From: Hydractinia symbiolongicarpus
Lineage: Eukaryota > Cnidaria > Hydrozoa > Anthoathecata > Hydractiniidae
Assembly: GCF_029227915.1 (NCBI RefSeq)
Contig: NC_079877.1
Location: 4,962,001-5,026,000 of the forward strand
Reading direction: 5' to 3'
DNA: 64,000 bases
Part shown: positions 8,501 to 19,980 of the stretch, one piece after another
How positions within the stretch are numbered: position 1 is the stretch's first letter
How the letters are laid out: each line of letters opens with the position of its first letter
The notes under the pieces: model-generated
What the model saw: the letters and a program-made list of their open reading frames with translations, nothing else
Databases searched by the model: none
Told to the model about the DNA's origin: nothing
Translations under genes and position numbers: made by a program

Positions 8501-11500
8501 AATAAAAGCAGTTTAATCGCCGGCAAACGAAAACCCGCGATTTCCCGTAAATCCCGGACTCGGCCCGTATAGTCAAAAGTATACAAAGAAAGTACCCCGG
8601 GTGTAAACTCATTTCCCGAACGATTTTTTAAATTTTTTTTTCACCACTAAAACGCATGAGACTTGTAGTTTTCAAAAATGTTTTCATTTTTGATGAGGCG
8701 CTTAATGAAAGAGGTTCAATCGCCGGAAAACGAAAACCCGCGATTTCCCGTAAATCCCGGGCTTGGCCCGTATAGTCGAATGTGTACAAAGAAAGTACCC
8801 TGTGAGAAAACTCATTTCCAGAACGATTTTTTAAATTAATTTTTCACCACTAAAACGCATAAGACTTGTAGTTTTCAAATATGTTTTGATTTTTGATGAG
8901 ACGCTGAATAAAAGCAGTTTAATCGCCGGCAAACGAAAACCTGCGATTTCCGTAAATCCCGGACTCGGCCCGTATAGTCAAAAGTATACAAAGAAAGTAC
9001 CCAGGGAGTAAACTCATTTCCCGAACGATTTTTTATATTATTTTTTTACCACTAAACGCATAAGACTTGTAGTTTTTAAAAATGTGTTCATTTTTGATGA
9101 GACGCTAAATAAAAGAAGTTTAATCGCCGGCAAACGAAAACCCGCGATTTCCCGTAAATCCCGGGCTTGGCCCGTATAGTCAAAAGTATACAAAGAAAGT
9201 ACCCAGGGAGTAAACTCATTTCCCGAACGATTTTTTATATTATTTTTTTACCACTAAACGCATGAGACTTGTAGTTTTCAAAAATGTTTTCATCTTTGCT
9301 GAGACGCTGAATAAAAGAAGTTTAATCGCCGGGAAACGAAAACCCGCGATTTCCCGTAAATCCCGGGCTCGGCCCGTATAGTCAAAAGTATACAAAGAAA
9401 GTACCCAGGGAGTAAACTCATTTCCCGAACGATTTTTTATATTATTTTTTTACCACTAAACGCATGAGACTTGTAGTTTTCAAAAATATTTTCATATTTA
9501 TGGGACGCTGAATAAAAGAAGTTTAATCGCCGGCAAACGAAAATCCGCGATTTCCCGTAAATCCCGGACTCGGCCCGTATAGTCAAAAGTATAGAAAGAA
9601 AGTACCCAGGGAGTAAACTCATTTCCCGAACGATTTTTTAAATTATTTTTTCACCACTAAAACGCATGAGACTTGTAGTTTTCAAAAATGTTTTCATTTT
9701 TGATGAGACGCTTAATGAAAGAGGTTTAATCGCCGGCAAACGAAATCCCGCGTTTTCCCGTAAATCCGGGGCTTGGCCCGTATAGTCGAATGTATACAAA
9801 GAAAGTACCCAGGGAGTAAACTCATTTCCCGAACGATTTTTTAAAATTTTGTTCACCACTAAAACGCATGAGACTTGTAGTTTTCAAAAATGTTTTCATT
9901 TTTGATGAGACGCTCAATGAAAGAGGTTTAATCGCCGGCAAACGAAATCCCGCGTTTTCCCGTAAATCCGGGGCTTGGCCCGTATAGTCGAATGTATACA
10001 AAGAAAGTACCCAGGGAGTAAACTCATTTCCCGAACGATTTTTTTAAATTTTTTTTCACCACTAAAACGCATGAGACTTGTAGTTTTCAAAAATGTTTTC
10101 ATTTTTGATGAGACGCTTAATAAAAGAGGTTTAATCGCCGGAAAACGAAAACCCGCGATTTCCCGTAAATCCCGGGCTTGGCCCGTATAGTCGAATGTAT
10201 ACAAACAAAGTACCCTGTGAGTAAACTCATTTCCAGAACGATTTTTTAAATTATTTTTTCACCACTAAAACGCATAAGACTTGTAGTTTTCAAAAATGTT
10301 TTGATTTTTGATGAGACGCTGAATAAAAGCAGTTTAATCGCCGGCAAACGAAAACCCGCGATTTCCCGCAAATCCCGGGCTTGGCCCGTATAGTCCAAAG
10401 TACACAAAGAAAGTACCCAGGGAGTAAACTCATTTCCCGAACGATTTGTTGTATTATTTTTTTACCACTAAACGCATGAGACTTGTAGTTTTCAAAAATG
10501 TTTTTATTTTTGATGAGACGCTGAATAAAAGAAGTTTAATCGCCGGAAAACGAACACCCGCGATTTCCCGTAAATCCCGGGCTTGGCCCGTATAGTCAAA
10601 AGTATAAAAAGAAAGTACCCAGGGAGTAAACTCATTTCCCGAACGATTTTTTTAAATTTTTTTTCACCACTAAAACGCATGAGACTTGTAGTTTTCAAAA
10701 ATGTTTTCATTTTTGATGAGACGCTTAATAAAAGAGGTTTAATCGCCGGAAAACGAAAACCCGCGATTTCCCGTAAATCCCGGGCTTGGCCCGTATAGTC
10801 GAATGTATACAAACAAAGTACCCTGTGAGTAAACTCATTTCCAGAACGATTTTTTAAATTATTTTTTCACCACTAAAACGCATAAGACTTGTAGTTTTCA
10901 AAAATGTTTTGATTTTTGATGAGACGCTGAATAAAAGCAGTTTAATCGCCGGCAAACGAAAACCCGCGATTTCCCGCAAATCCCGGGCTTGGCCCGTATA
11001 GTCCAAAGTACACAAAGAAAGTACCCAGGGAGTAAACTCATTTCCCGAACGATTTGTTGTATTATTTTTTTACCACTAAACGCATGAGACTTGTAGTTTT
11101 CAAAAATGTTTTTATTTTTGATGAGACGCTGAATAAAAGAAGTTTAATCGCCGGAAAACGAACACCCGCGATTTCCCGTAAATCCCGGGCTTGGCCCGTA
11201 TAGTCAAAAGTATAAAAAGAAAGTACCCAGGGAGTAAACTCATTTCCCGAACGATTTTTTAATTTACTTTTTCACCACTAAAACGCATGAGACTTGTAAT
11301 TTTTGAAAATGTTTTCATTTTTGATGAGACGCTGAATAAAAGAAGTTTAATCGCCGGCAAACGAAAACCTGCGATTTCCCGTAAATCCTGGACTCGGCAC
11401 GTATAGTCAAAAGTATACAAAGAAAGTACCCAGGGAGTAAACTCATTTCCCAAACGATTTTTTAAATTATTATTTCACCACTAAAACGCTTGAGACTTGT

Positions 11501-12053
11501 AGTTTTTAAAAATGTTTTCATTTTTGATGAGACGCTGAATAAAAGAAGTTTAATCGCCGGCAAACGAAAACCTGCGATTTCCCGTAAGTCCTGGACTCGG
11601 CCCGTATAGTCAAAAGTATAGAAAGAAAGTACCCAGGGAGTAAACTCATTTCCCGAACGATTTTTTAAATTATTTTTTCACCACTAAAACGCATGAGACT
11701 TGTAGTTTTCAAAAATGTTTTCATTTTTGATGAGACGCTTAATGAAAGAGGTTTAATCGCCGGCAAACGAAATCCCGCGTTTTCCCGTAAATCCGGGGCT
11801 TGGCCCGTATAGTCGAATGTATACAAAGAAAGTACCCAGGGAGTAAACTCATTTCCCGAACGATTTTTTAAAATTTTTTTTCACCACTAAAACGCATGAG
11901 ACTTGTAGTTTTCAAAAATGTTTTCATTTTTGATGAGACGCTTAATGAAAGAGGTTTAATCGCCGGAAAACGAAAACCCGCGATTTCCCGTAAATCCCAG
12001 GCTTGGCCCGTATAGTCGAATGTATACAAACAAAGTACCCTGTGAGTAAACTC
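5572..12053 (+). repeat. Super-unit copy A, 32 monomers (~6.48 kb)
   Basis: From 5,572 the sequence reappears at 12,054 (offset 6,482), and after one monomer missing from the second copy, at offset 6,280. Matching pairs include 5,724/12,206, 6,805/13,085, 9,437/15,717 and 9,914/16,194. The inside is heterogeneous: T'-Q-R-S-T-W-X-Y, then Q/R-like, then A1-A2-P-Q monomers near 9,060-9,860. The part 11,619-12,053 matches 2,101-2,536 (offset 9,518), including the rare CCCAGGCTTGG near 11,997. The block is therefore a patchwork that was later duplicated as a whole. Confidence 0.8.
10021..11254 (+). repeat. 608-bp (3-monomer) tandem duplication inside copy A
   Basis: Positions 10,021-10,628 repeat as 10,629-11,236, continuing to about 11,254. 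Shared rare variants confirm it: GATTTGTTGTATT at about 10,444 and 11,052, TACACAAAG at about 10,400 and 11,008, and CGTTTAATCGCCGGAAAACGAACACC-type W monomers, read as pieces, at about 10,530 and 11,138. The equivalent part of copy B (about 16,301-16,935) has the unit once. Either copy A gained it after the large duplication or copy B lost it. Confidence 0.85.
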
Positions 12054-15000
12054 ATTTCCCGAACGATTTTTTAAATTATTTTTTCACCACTAAAACGGAT
12101 AAGACTTGTAGTTTTTAAAAATGTGTTCAATTTTGATGAGACGCTGAATAAAAGAAGTTTAATCGCCGGCAAACGAAAACCCGCGATTTCCCGCAAATCC
12201 CGGGCTTGGCCCGTATAGTCCAAAGTATACAAAGAAAGTACCCAGGGAGTAAACTCATTTCCCGAACGATTTTTTATATTATTTTTTCACCACTAAAACG
12301 CATGAGACTTGTAGTTTTCAAAAATGTTTTCATTTTTGATGAGACGTTTAATGAAAGAGGTTTAATCGCCGGCAAACGAAATCCCGCGTTTTCCCGTAAA
12401 TCCGGGGCTTGGCCCGTATAGTCGAATGTATACAAAGAAAGTACCCAGGGAGTAAACTCATTTCCCGAACGATTTTTTAAAATTTTTTTTCACCACTAAA
12501 ACGCATGAGACTTGTAGTTTTCAAAAATGTTTTCATTTTTGATGAGACGCTTAATGAAAGAGGTTTAATCGCCGGAAAACGAAAACCCACGATTTCCCGT
12601 AAATCCCGGGCTTGGCCCGTATAGTCGAATGTATACAAACAAAGTACCCTGTGAGTAAACTCATTTCCAGAACGATTTTTTAAATTATTTTTTCACCACT
12701 AAAACGGATAAGACTTGTAGTTTTTAAAAATGTGTTCAATTTTGATGACACGCTGAATAAAAGAAGTTTAATCGCCGGCAAACGAAAACCTGCGATTTCC
12801 CTAAATCCCGGACTCGGCCCGTATAGTCAAAAGTATACAAAGAAAGTAACCAGGGAGTAAACTCATTTCCAGAACGATTTTTTAAATTATTTTTTCACCA
12901 CTAAAACGGATAAGACTTGTAGTTTTTAAAAATATGTTCAATTTTGATGAGACGCTGAATAAAAGAAGTTTAATCGCCGGCAAACGAAAACCCGCAATTT
13001 CCCGCAAATCCCGGGCTTGGCCCGTATAGTCCAAAGTATACAAAGAAAGTACCCAGGGAGTAAACTCATTTCCCGAACGATTTTTTAAATTACTTTTTCA
13101 CCACTAAAACGCATGAGACTTGTAGTTTTTGAAAATGTTTTCATTTTTGATGAGACGCTGAATAAAAGAAGTTTAATCGCCGGCAAACGAAAACCTGCGA
13201 TTTCCCGTAAATCCTGGACTCGGCACGTATAGTCAAAAGTATACAAAGAAAGTACCCAGGGAGTAAACTCATTTCCCAAACGATTTTTTAAATTATTATT
13301 TCACCACTAAAACGCATGAGACTTGTAGTTTTCAAGAATGTTTTCATTTTTGATGAGACGCTGAATAAAAGCAGTTTAATCGCCGGCAAACGAAAACCCG
13401 CGATTTCCCGTAAATCCCGGCTTGGCCCGTATAGTCAAAAGTATACAAAGAAAGTACCCAGGGAGTAAACTCATTTCCCGAACGATTTTTTAAATTATTT
13501 TTTCACCACTAAAACGCATGAGACTTGTAGTTTTCAAAAGTGTTTTCATTTTTGATGAGACGCTTAATGAAAGAGGTTTAATCGCCGGCAAACAAAATCC
13601 CGCGTTTTCCCGTAAATCCGGGGCTTGGCCCGTATAGTCGAAGTATACAAAGAAAGTACCCAGGGAGTAAACTCATTTCCCGAACGATTTTTTAAATTTT
13701 TTTTTCACCACTAAAACGCATGAGACTTGTAGTTTTCAAAAATGTTTTTATTTTTGATGAGACGCTTAATGAAAGAGGTTTAATCGCCGGAAAACGAAAA
13801 CCCGCGATTTCCCGTAAATCCCGGGCTTGGCCCGTATAGTCGAATGTATACAAAGAAAGTACCCTGTGAGTAAACTCATTTCCAGAACGTTTTTTTAAAT
13901 TATTTTTTCACCACTAAAACGCATAAGACTGGTAGTTTTCAAAAATGTTTTGATTTTTGATGAGACGCTGAATAAAAGCAGTTTAATCGCCGGCAAACGA
14001 AAACCTGCGATTTCCCTAACTCCCGGACTCGGCCCGTATAGTCAAAAGTATAAAAAGAAAGTACCCAGGGAGTAAACTCATTTCCAGAACGATTTTTTAA
14101 ATTATTTTTTCACCACTAAAACGCATAAGACTTGTAGTTTTTAAAAATGTGTTCATTTTTGATGAGACGCGGAATAAAAGAAGTTTAATCGCCGGCAAAC
14201 GAAAACCCGCGATTTCCCGTAAATCCCGGGCTTGGCCCGTATAGTCAAAAGTATACAAAGAAAGTACCCAGGGAGTAAACTCATTTCCCGAACGATTTTT
14301 TATATTATTTTTTTACCACTAAACGCATGAGACTTGTAGTTTTCAAAAATGTTTTCATTTTTGCTGAGACGCTGAATAAAAGAAGTTTGATCGCCGGGAA
14401 ACGAAAACCCGCGATTTCCCGTAAATCCTGGGCTTGGCCCGTATAGTCAAAATTATACAAAGAAAGTACCCAGGGAGTAAACTCATTTCCTGAACGTTTT
14501 TTTAAATTACTTTTTCACCACTAAAACGCATGAGACTTGTAGTTTTTAAAAATGCTTTCATTTTTAATTAGACGCTGAATAAAAGAAGTTTAATCGCCGG
14601 CAAACGAAAACCTGCGATTTCCCGTAAGTCCTGGACTCGGCCCGTATAGTCAAAAGTATACAAAGAAAGTACCCAGGGAGTAAACTCATTTCCCAAACGA
14701 TTACTTAAATTATTATTTCACCACTAAAACGCATGAGACTTGTAGTTTTCAAGAATGTTTTCATTTTTGATGAGACGCTGAATAAAAGCAGTTTAATCGC
14801 CGGCAAACGAAAACCCGCGATTTCCCGTAAATCCCGGACTCGGCCCGTATAGTCAAAAGTATACAAAGAAAGTACCCCGGGTGTAAACTCATTTCCCGAA
14901 CGATTTTTTAAATTTTTTTTTCACCACTAAAACGCATGAGACTTGTAGTTTTCAAAAATGTTTTCATTTTTGATGAGGCGCTTAATGAAAGAGGTTCAAT

Positions 15001-17290
15001 CGCCGGAAAACGAAAACCCGCGATTTCCCGTAAATCCCGGGCTTGGCCCGTATAGTCGAATGTATACAAAGAAAGTACCCTGTGAGAAAACTCATTTCCA
15101 GAACGATTTTTTAAATTAATTTTTCACCACTAAAACGCATAAGACTTGTAGTTTTCAAATATGTTTTGATTTTTGATGAGACGCTGAATAAAAGCAGTTT
15201 AATCGCCGGCAAACGAAAACCTGCGATTTCCGTAAATCCCGGACTCGGCCCGTATAGTCAAAAGTATACAAAGAAAGTACCCAGGGAGTAAACTCATTTC
15301 CCGAACGATTTTTTATATTATTTTTTTACCACTAAACGCATAAGACTTGTAGTTTTTAAAAATGTGTTCATTTTTGATGAGACGCTAAATAAAAGAAGTT
15401 TAATCGCCGGCAAACGAAAACCCGCGATTTCCCGTAAATCCCGGGCTTGGCCCGTATAGTCAAAAGTATACAAAGAAAGTACCCAGGGAGTAAACTCATT
15501 TCCCGAACGATTTTTTATATTATTTTTTTACCACTAAACGCATGAGACTTGTAGTTTTCAAAAATGTTTTCATCTTTGCTGAGACGCTGAATAAAAGAAG
15601 TTTAATCGCCGGGAAACGAAAACCCGCGATTTCCCGTAAATCCCGGGCTCGGCCCGTATAGTCAAAAGTATACAAAGAAAGTACCCAGGGAGTAAACTCA
15701 TTTCCCGAACGATTTTTTATATTATTTTTTTACCACTAAACGCATGAGACTTGTAGTTTTCAAAAATATTTTCATATTTATGGGACGCTGAATAAAAGAA
15801 GTTTAATCGCCGGCAAACGAAAATCCGCGATTTCCCGTAAATCCCGGACTCGGCCCGTATAGTCAAAAGTATAGAAAGAAAGTACCCAGGGAGTAAACTC
15901 ATTTCCCGAACGATTTTTTAAATTATTTTTTCACCACTAAAACGCATGAGACTTGTAGTTTTCAAAAATGTTTTCATTTTTGATGAGACGCTTAATGAAA
16001 GAGGTTTAATCGCCGGCAAACGAAATCCCGCGTTTTCCCGTAAATCCGGGGCTTGGCCCGTATAGTCGAATGTATACAAAGAAAGTACCCAGGGAGTAAA
16101 CTCATTTCCCGAACGATTTTTTAAAATTTTTTTCACCACTAAAACGCATGAGACTTGTAGTTTTCAAAAATGTTTTCATTTTTGATGAGACGCTCAATGA
16201 AAGAGGTTTAATCGCCGGCAAACGAAATCCCGCGTTTTCCCGTAAATCCGGGGCTTGGCCCGTATAGTCGAATGTATACAAAGAAAGTACCCAGGGAGTA
16301 AACTCATTTCCCGAACGATTTTTTTAAATTTTTTTTCACCACTAAAACGCATGAGACTTGTAGTTTTCAAAAATGTTTTCATTTTTGATGAGACGCTTAA
16401 TAAAAGAGGTTTAATCGCCGGAAAACGAAAACCCGCGATTTCCCGTAAATCCCGGGCTTGGCCCGTATAGTCGAATGTATACAAACAAAGTACCCTGTGA
16501 GTAAACTCATTTCCAGAACGATTTTTTAAATTATTTTTTCACCACTAAAACGCATAAGACTTGTAGTTTTCAAAAATGTTTTGATTTTTGATGAGACGCT
16601 GAATAAAAGCAGTTTAATCGCCGGCAAACGAAAACCCGCGATTTCCCGCAAATCCCGGGCTTGGCCCGTATAGTCCAAAGTACACAAAGAAAGTACCCAG
16701 GGAGTAAACTCATTTCCCGAACGATTTGTTGTATTATTTTTTTACCACTAAACGCATGAGACTTGTAGTTTTCAAAAATGTTTTTATTTTTGATGAGACG
16801 CTGAATAAAAGAAGTTTAATCGCCGGAAAACGAACACCCGCGATTTCCCGTAAATCCCGGGCTTGGCCCGTATAGTCAAAAGTATAAAAAGAAAGTACCC
16901 AGGGAGTAAACTCATTTCCCGAACGATTTTTTAATTTACTTTTTCACCACTAAAACGCATGAGACTTGTAATTTTTGAAAATGTTTTCATTTTTGATGAG
17001 ACGCTGAATAAAAGAAGTTTAATCGCCGGCAAACGAAAACCTGCGATTTCCCGTAAATCCTGGACTCGGCACGTATAGTCAAAAGTATACAAAGAAAGTA
17101 CCCAGGGAGTAAACTCATTTCCCAAACGATTTTTTAAATTATTATTTCACCACTAAAACGCTTGAGACTTGTAGTTTTTAAAAATGTTTTCATTTTTGAT
17201 GAGACGCTGAATAAAAGAAGTTTAATCGCCGGCAAACGAAAACCTGCGATTTCCCGTAAGTCCTGGACTCGGCCCGTATAGTCAAAAGTA
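12054..17290 (+). repeat. Super-unit copy B (shortened)
   Basis: This block is nearly identical to 5,572-11,618. By eye I found only a handful of substitutions, e.g. TTATTT/TTACTT (8,413/14,693), CTGAAT/CGGAAT (7,891/14,171), GTGTAC/GTATAC (8,783/15,063) and TTTTGTTC/TTTTTTTC (9,849/16,129). It lacks one W-type monomer at about 13,080 (202 bp) and the extra 608-bp unit, which together give the 810-bp length difference. Copies A and B abut, so this is a tandem duplication. The match to copy A fades at about 17,290. Confidence 0.8.
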
Positions 17291-19375
17291 TACAAAGAAA
17301 GTACCCAGGGATTAAACTCATTTCCCAAACGATTTTTTAAACTATTTTTTCACCACTAAAACGCATGAGACTTGTAGTTTTCAAAATTGTTTTCATTTTT
17401 GATGAGACGCTGAATAAAAGCAGTTTAATCGCCGGCAAACGAAAACCCGCGATTTCCCGTAAATCCCGGGCTTGGCACATATAGTCGAATGTATACAAAG
17501 AAAGTACCCTGTGAGTAAACTCATTTCCAGAACGATTTTTTAAATTATTTTTTCACCACTAAAACGCATAAGACTTGTAGTTTTTAAAAATGTTTTCATT
17601 TTTGATGAGACGCTGAATAAAAGAAGTTTAATCGCTGGCAAACGAAAACCCGCGATTTCCCGTAAATCCTGGCTTGGCCCGTATAGTCAAAAGTATACCA
17701 AGAAAGTACCCAGGGAGTAAACTCATTTCCCGAACGATTTTTTAAATTATTTTTTCACCACTAAAACGCATGAGAATTGTAGTTTTAAAAAATGTTTTCA
17801 TTTTTGATGAGACGCTGAATAAAAGCAGTTTAATCTCCGGCCAACGAAAACCTGCGATTTCCCTAAATCCCGGACTCGGCCCGTATAGTCAAAAGTATAC
17901 AAAGAAAGTACCCAGGGAGTAAACTCATTTCCAGAACGATTTTTTAAATTATTTTTTTACCACTAAACGCATGAGACTTGTAGTTTTCAAAAATGTTTTT
18001 ATTTTTGATGAGACGCTGAATAAAAGAAGTTTAATCGCCGGAAAACGAAAACCTGCGATTTCCCGTAAATCCTGGACTCGGCCCGCATAGTCAAAAGTAT
18101 ACAAAGAAAGTATCCAGGGAGTAAACTCTTTTCCCAAACGATTTTTTACATTATTATTTCACCACTAAAGCCCATGAGATTTGTAGTTTTCAAAAATGTT
18201 TTCATTTTTGATGAGACGCTGAATAAAAGAAGTTTAATCGCCGGCAAACGAAAACCTGCGACTTCCCGTAAACCCCGGACTCGGCCTGCATAGTCAAAAG
18301 TATACAAAGAAAGTACCCAGGGTGTAAACTCATTTCCCGAACGATTTTTTAATTTACTTTTTCACCACTAAAACGCATGAGACTTGTAATTTTTGAAAAT
18401 GTTTTCATTTTTGATGAGACGCTGAATAAAAGAAGTTTAATCGCCGGCAAACGAAAACCTGCGATTTCCCGTAAATCCTGGACTCGGCACGTATAGTCAA
18501 AAGTATACAAAGAAAGTACCCAGGGAGTAAACTCATTTCCCAAACGATTTTTTAAATTATTATTTCACCACTAAAACGCATGAGACTTGTAGTTTTTAAA
18601 AATGTTTTCATTTTTGATGAGACGCTGAATAAAAGAAGTTTAATCGCCGGCAAACGAAAACCTGCGATTTCCCGTAAGTCCTGGACTCGGCCCGTATAGT
18701 CAAAAGTATACAAAGAAAGTACCCAGGGAGTAAACTCATTTCCCAAACGATTTTTTAAACTATTTTTTCACCACTAAAACGCATGAGACTTGTAGTTTTC
18801 AAAATTGTTTTCATTTTTGATGAGACGCTGAATAAAAGCAGTTTAATCGCCGGCAAACGAAAACCCGCGATTTCCCGTAAATCCCGGGCTTGGCACGTAT
18901 AGTCGAATGTATACAAAGAAAGTACCCTGTGAGTAAACTCATTTCCAGAACGATTTTTTAAATTATTTTTTCACCACTAAAACGCATAAGACTTGTAGTT
19001 TTTAAAAATGTTTTCATTTTTGATGAGACGCTGAATAAAAGAAGTTTAATCGCTGGCAAACGAAAACCCGCGATTTCCCGTAAATCCTGGCTTGGCCCGT
19101 ATAGTCAAAAGTATACCAAGAAAGTACCCAGGGAGTAAACTCATTTCCCGAACGATTTTTTAAATTATTTTTTCACCACTAAAACGCATGAGAATTGTAG
19201 TTTTAAAAAATGTTTTCATTTTTGATGAGACGCTGAATAAAAGCAGTTTAATCTCCGGCCAACGAAAACCTGCGATTTCCCTAAATCCCGGACTCGGCCC
19301 GTATAGTCAAAAGTATACAAAGAAAGTACCCAGGGAGTAAACTCATTTCCAGAACGATTTTTTAAATTATTTTTT
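16905..19375 (+). repeat. 1,418-bp (7-monomer) HOR, about 1.7 copies
   Basis: Positions 16,905-17,957 match 18,323-19,375. Shared rare features are GTAATTTTTGAAAATG (16,969/18,387), CAAAATTG (17,382/18,800), AATCGCTGGC (17,632/19,050), GTATACCAAG (17,692/19,110), GAGAATTG (17,773/19,191) and AATCTCCGGCC (17,832/19,250). Between the matches, 17,958-18,322 holds subfamily II-like monomers with GCCCGCATAG and AAAGCCCATGAG, an island of that subfamily inside the subfamily I domain. The block overlaps the end of super-unit copy B. Confidence 0.8.
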
Positions 19376-19980
19376 CACCACTAAAACGCATAAGACTTGT
19401 AGTTTTTAAAAATGTTTTCATTTTTGATGAGACGCTGAATAAAAGCAGTTTAATCGCCGGCAAACGAAAACCTGCGATTTCCCTAAATCCCGGGCTTGGC
19501 CCGTATAGTCAAAAGTATACAAAGAAAGTACCCAGGGAGTAAACTCATTTCCAGAACGATTTTTTAAATTTTTTTTTCACCACTAAAACGCATGAGACTT
19601 GTAGTTTTCAAAAATGTTTTCATTTTTGATGAGGCGCTTAATGAAAGAGGTTCAATCGCCGGAAAACGAAAACCCGCGATTTCCCGTAAATCCCGGGCTT
19701 GGCCCGTATAGTCGAATGTATACAAAGAAAGTACCCTGTGAGAAAACTCATTTCCAGAACGATTTTTTAAATTATTTTTTCACCACTAAAACGCATAAGA
19801 CTTGTAGTTTTCAAATATGTTTTGATTTTTGATGAGACGCTGAATAAAAGCAGTTTAATCGCCGGCAAACGAAAACCTGCGATTTCCCTAAATCCCGGAC
19901 TCGGCCCGTATAGTCAAAAGTATACAAAGAAAGTACCCAGGGAGTAAACTCATTTCCAGAACGATTTTTTAAATTATTTT
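19376..19980 (+). repeat. Mosaic monomers between HOR blocks
   Basis: The segment near 19,561-19,830 (GAGGCGCTTAATG, GGTTCAATCGCC, TGAGAAAACTC, CAAATATG) is a third copy of a stretch also at about 8,630-8,900 and 14,910-15,180. The flanking monomers differ from those copies. No extra period and no non-satellite sequence is seen. Confidence 0.7.

Noticed and set aside
8711-8725. Pol III B-box-like GGTTCAATCGCC (also near 14,991 and 19,649)
   Set aside because: It departs from GGTTCGANTCC at key positions, has no A-box at proper spacing, and appears only as a G/C variant of the usual GGTTTAATCGCC.
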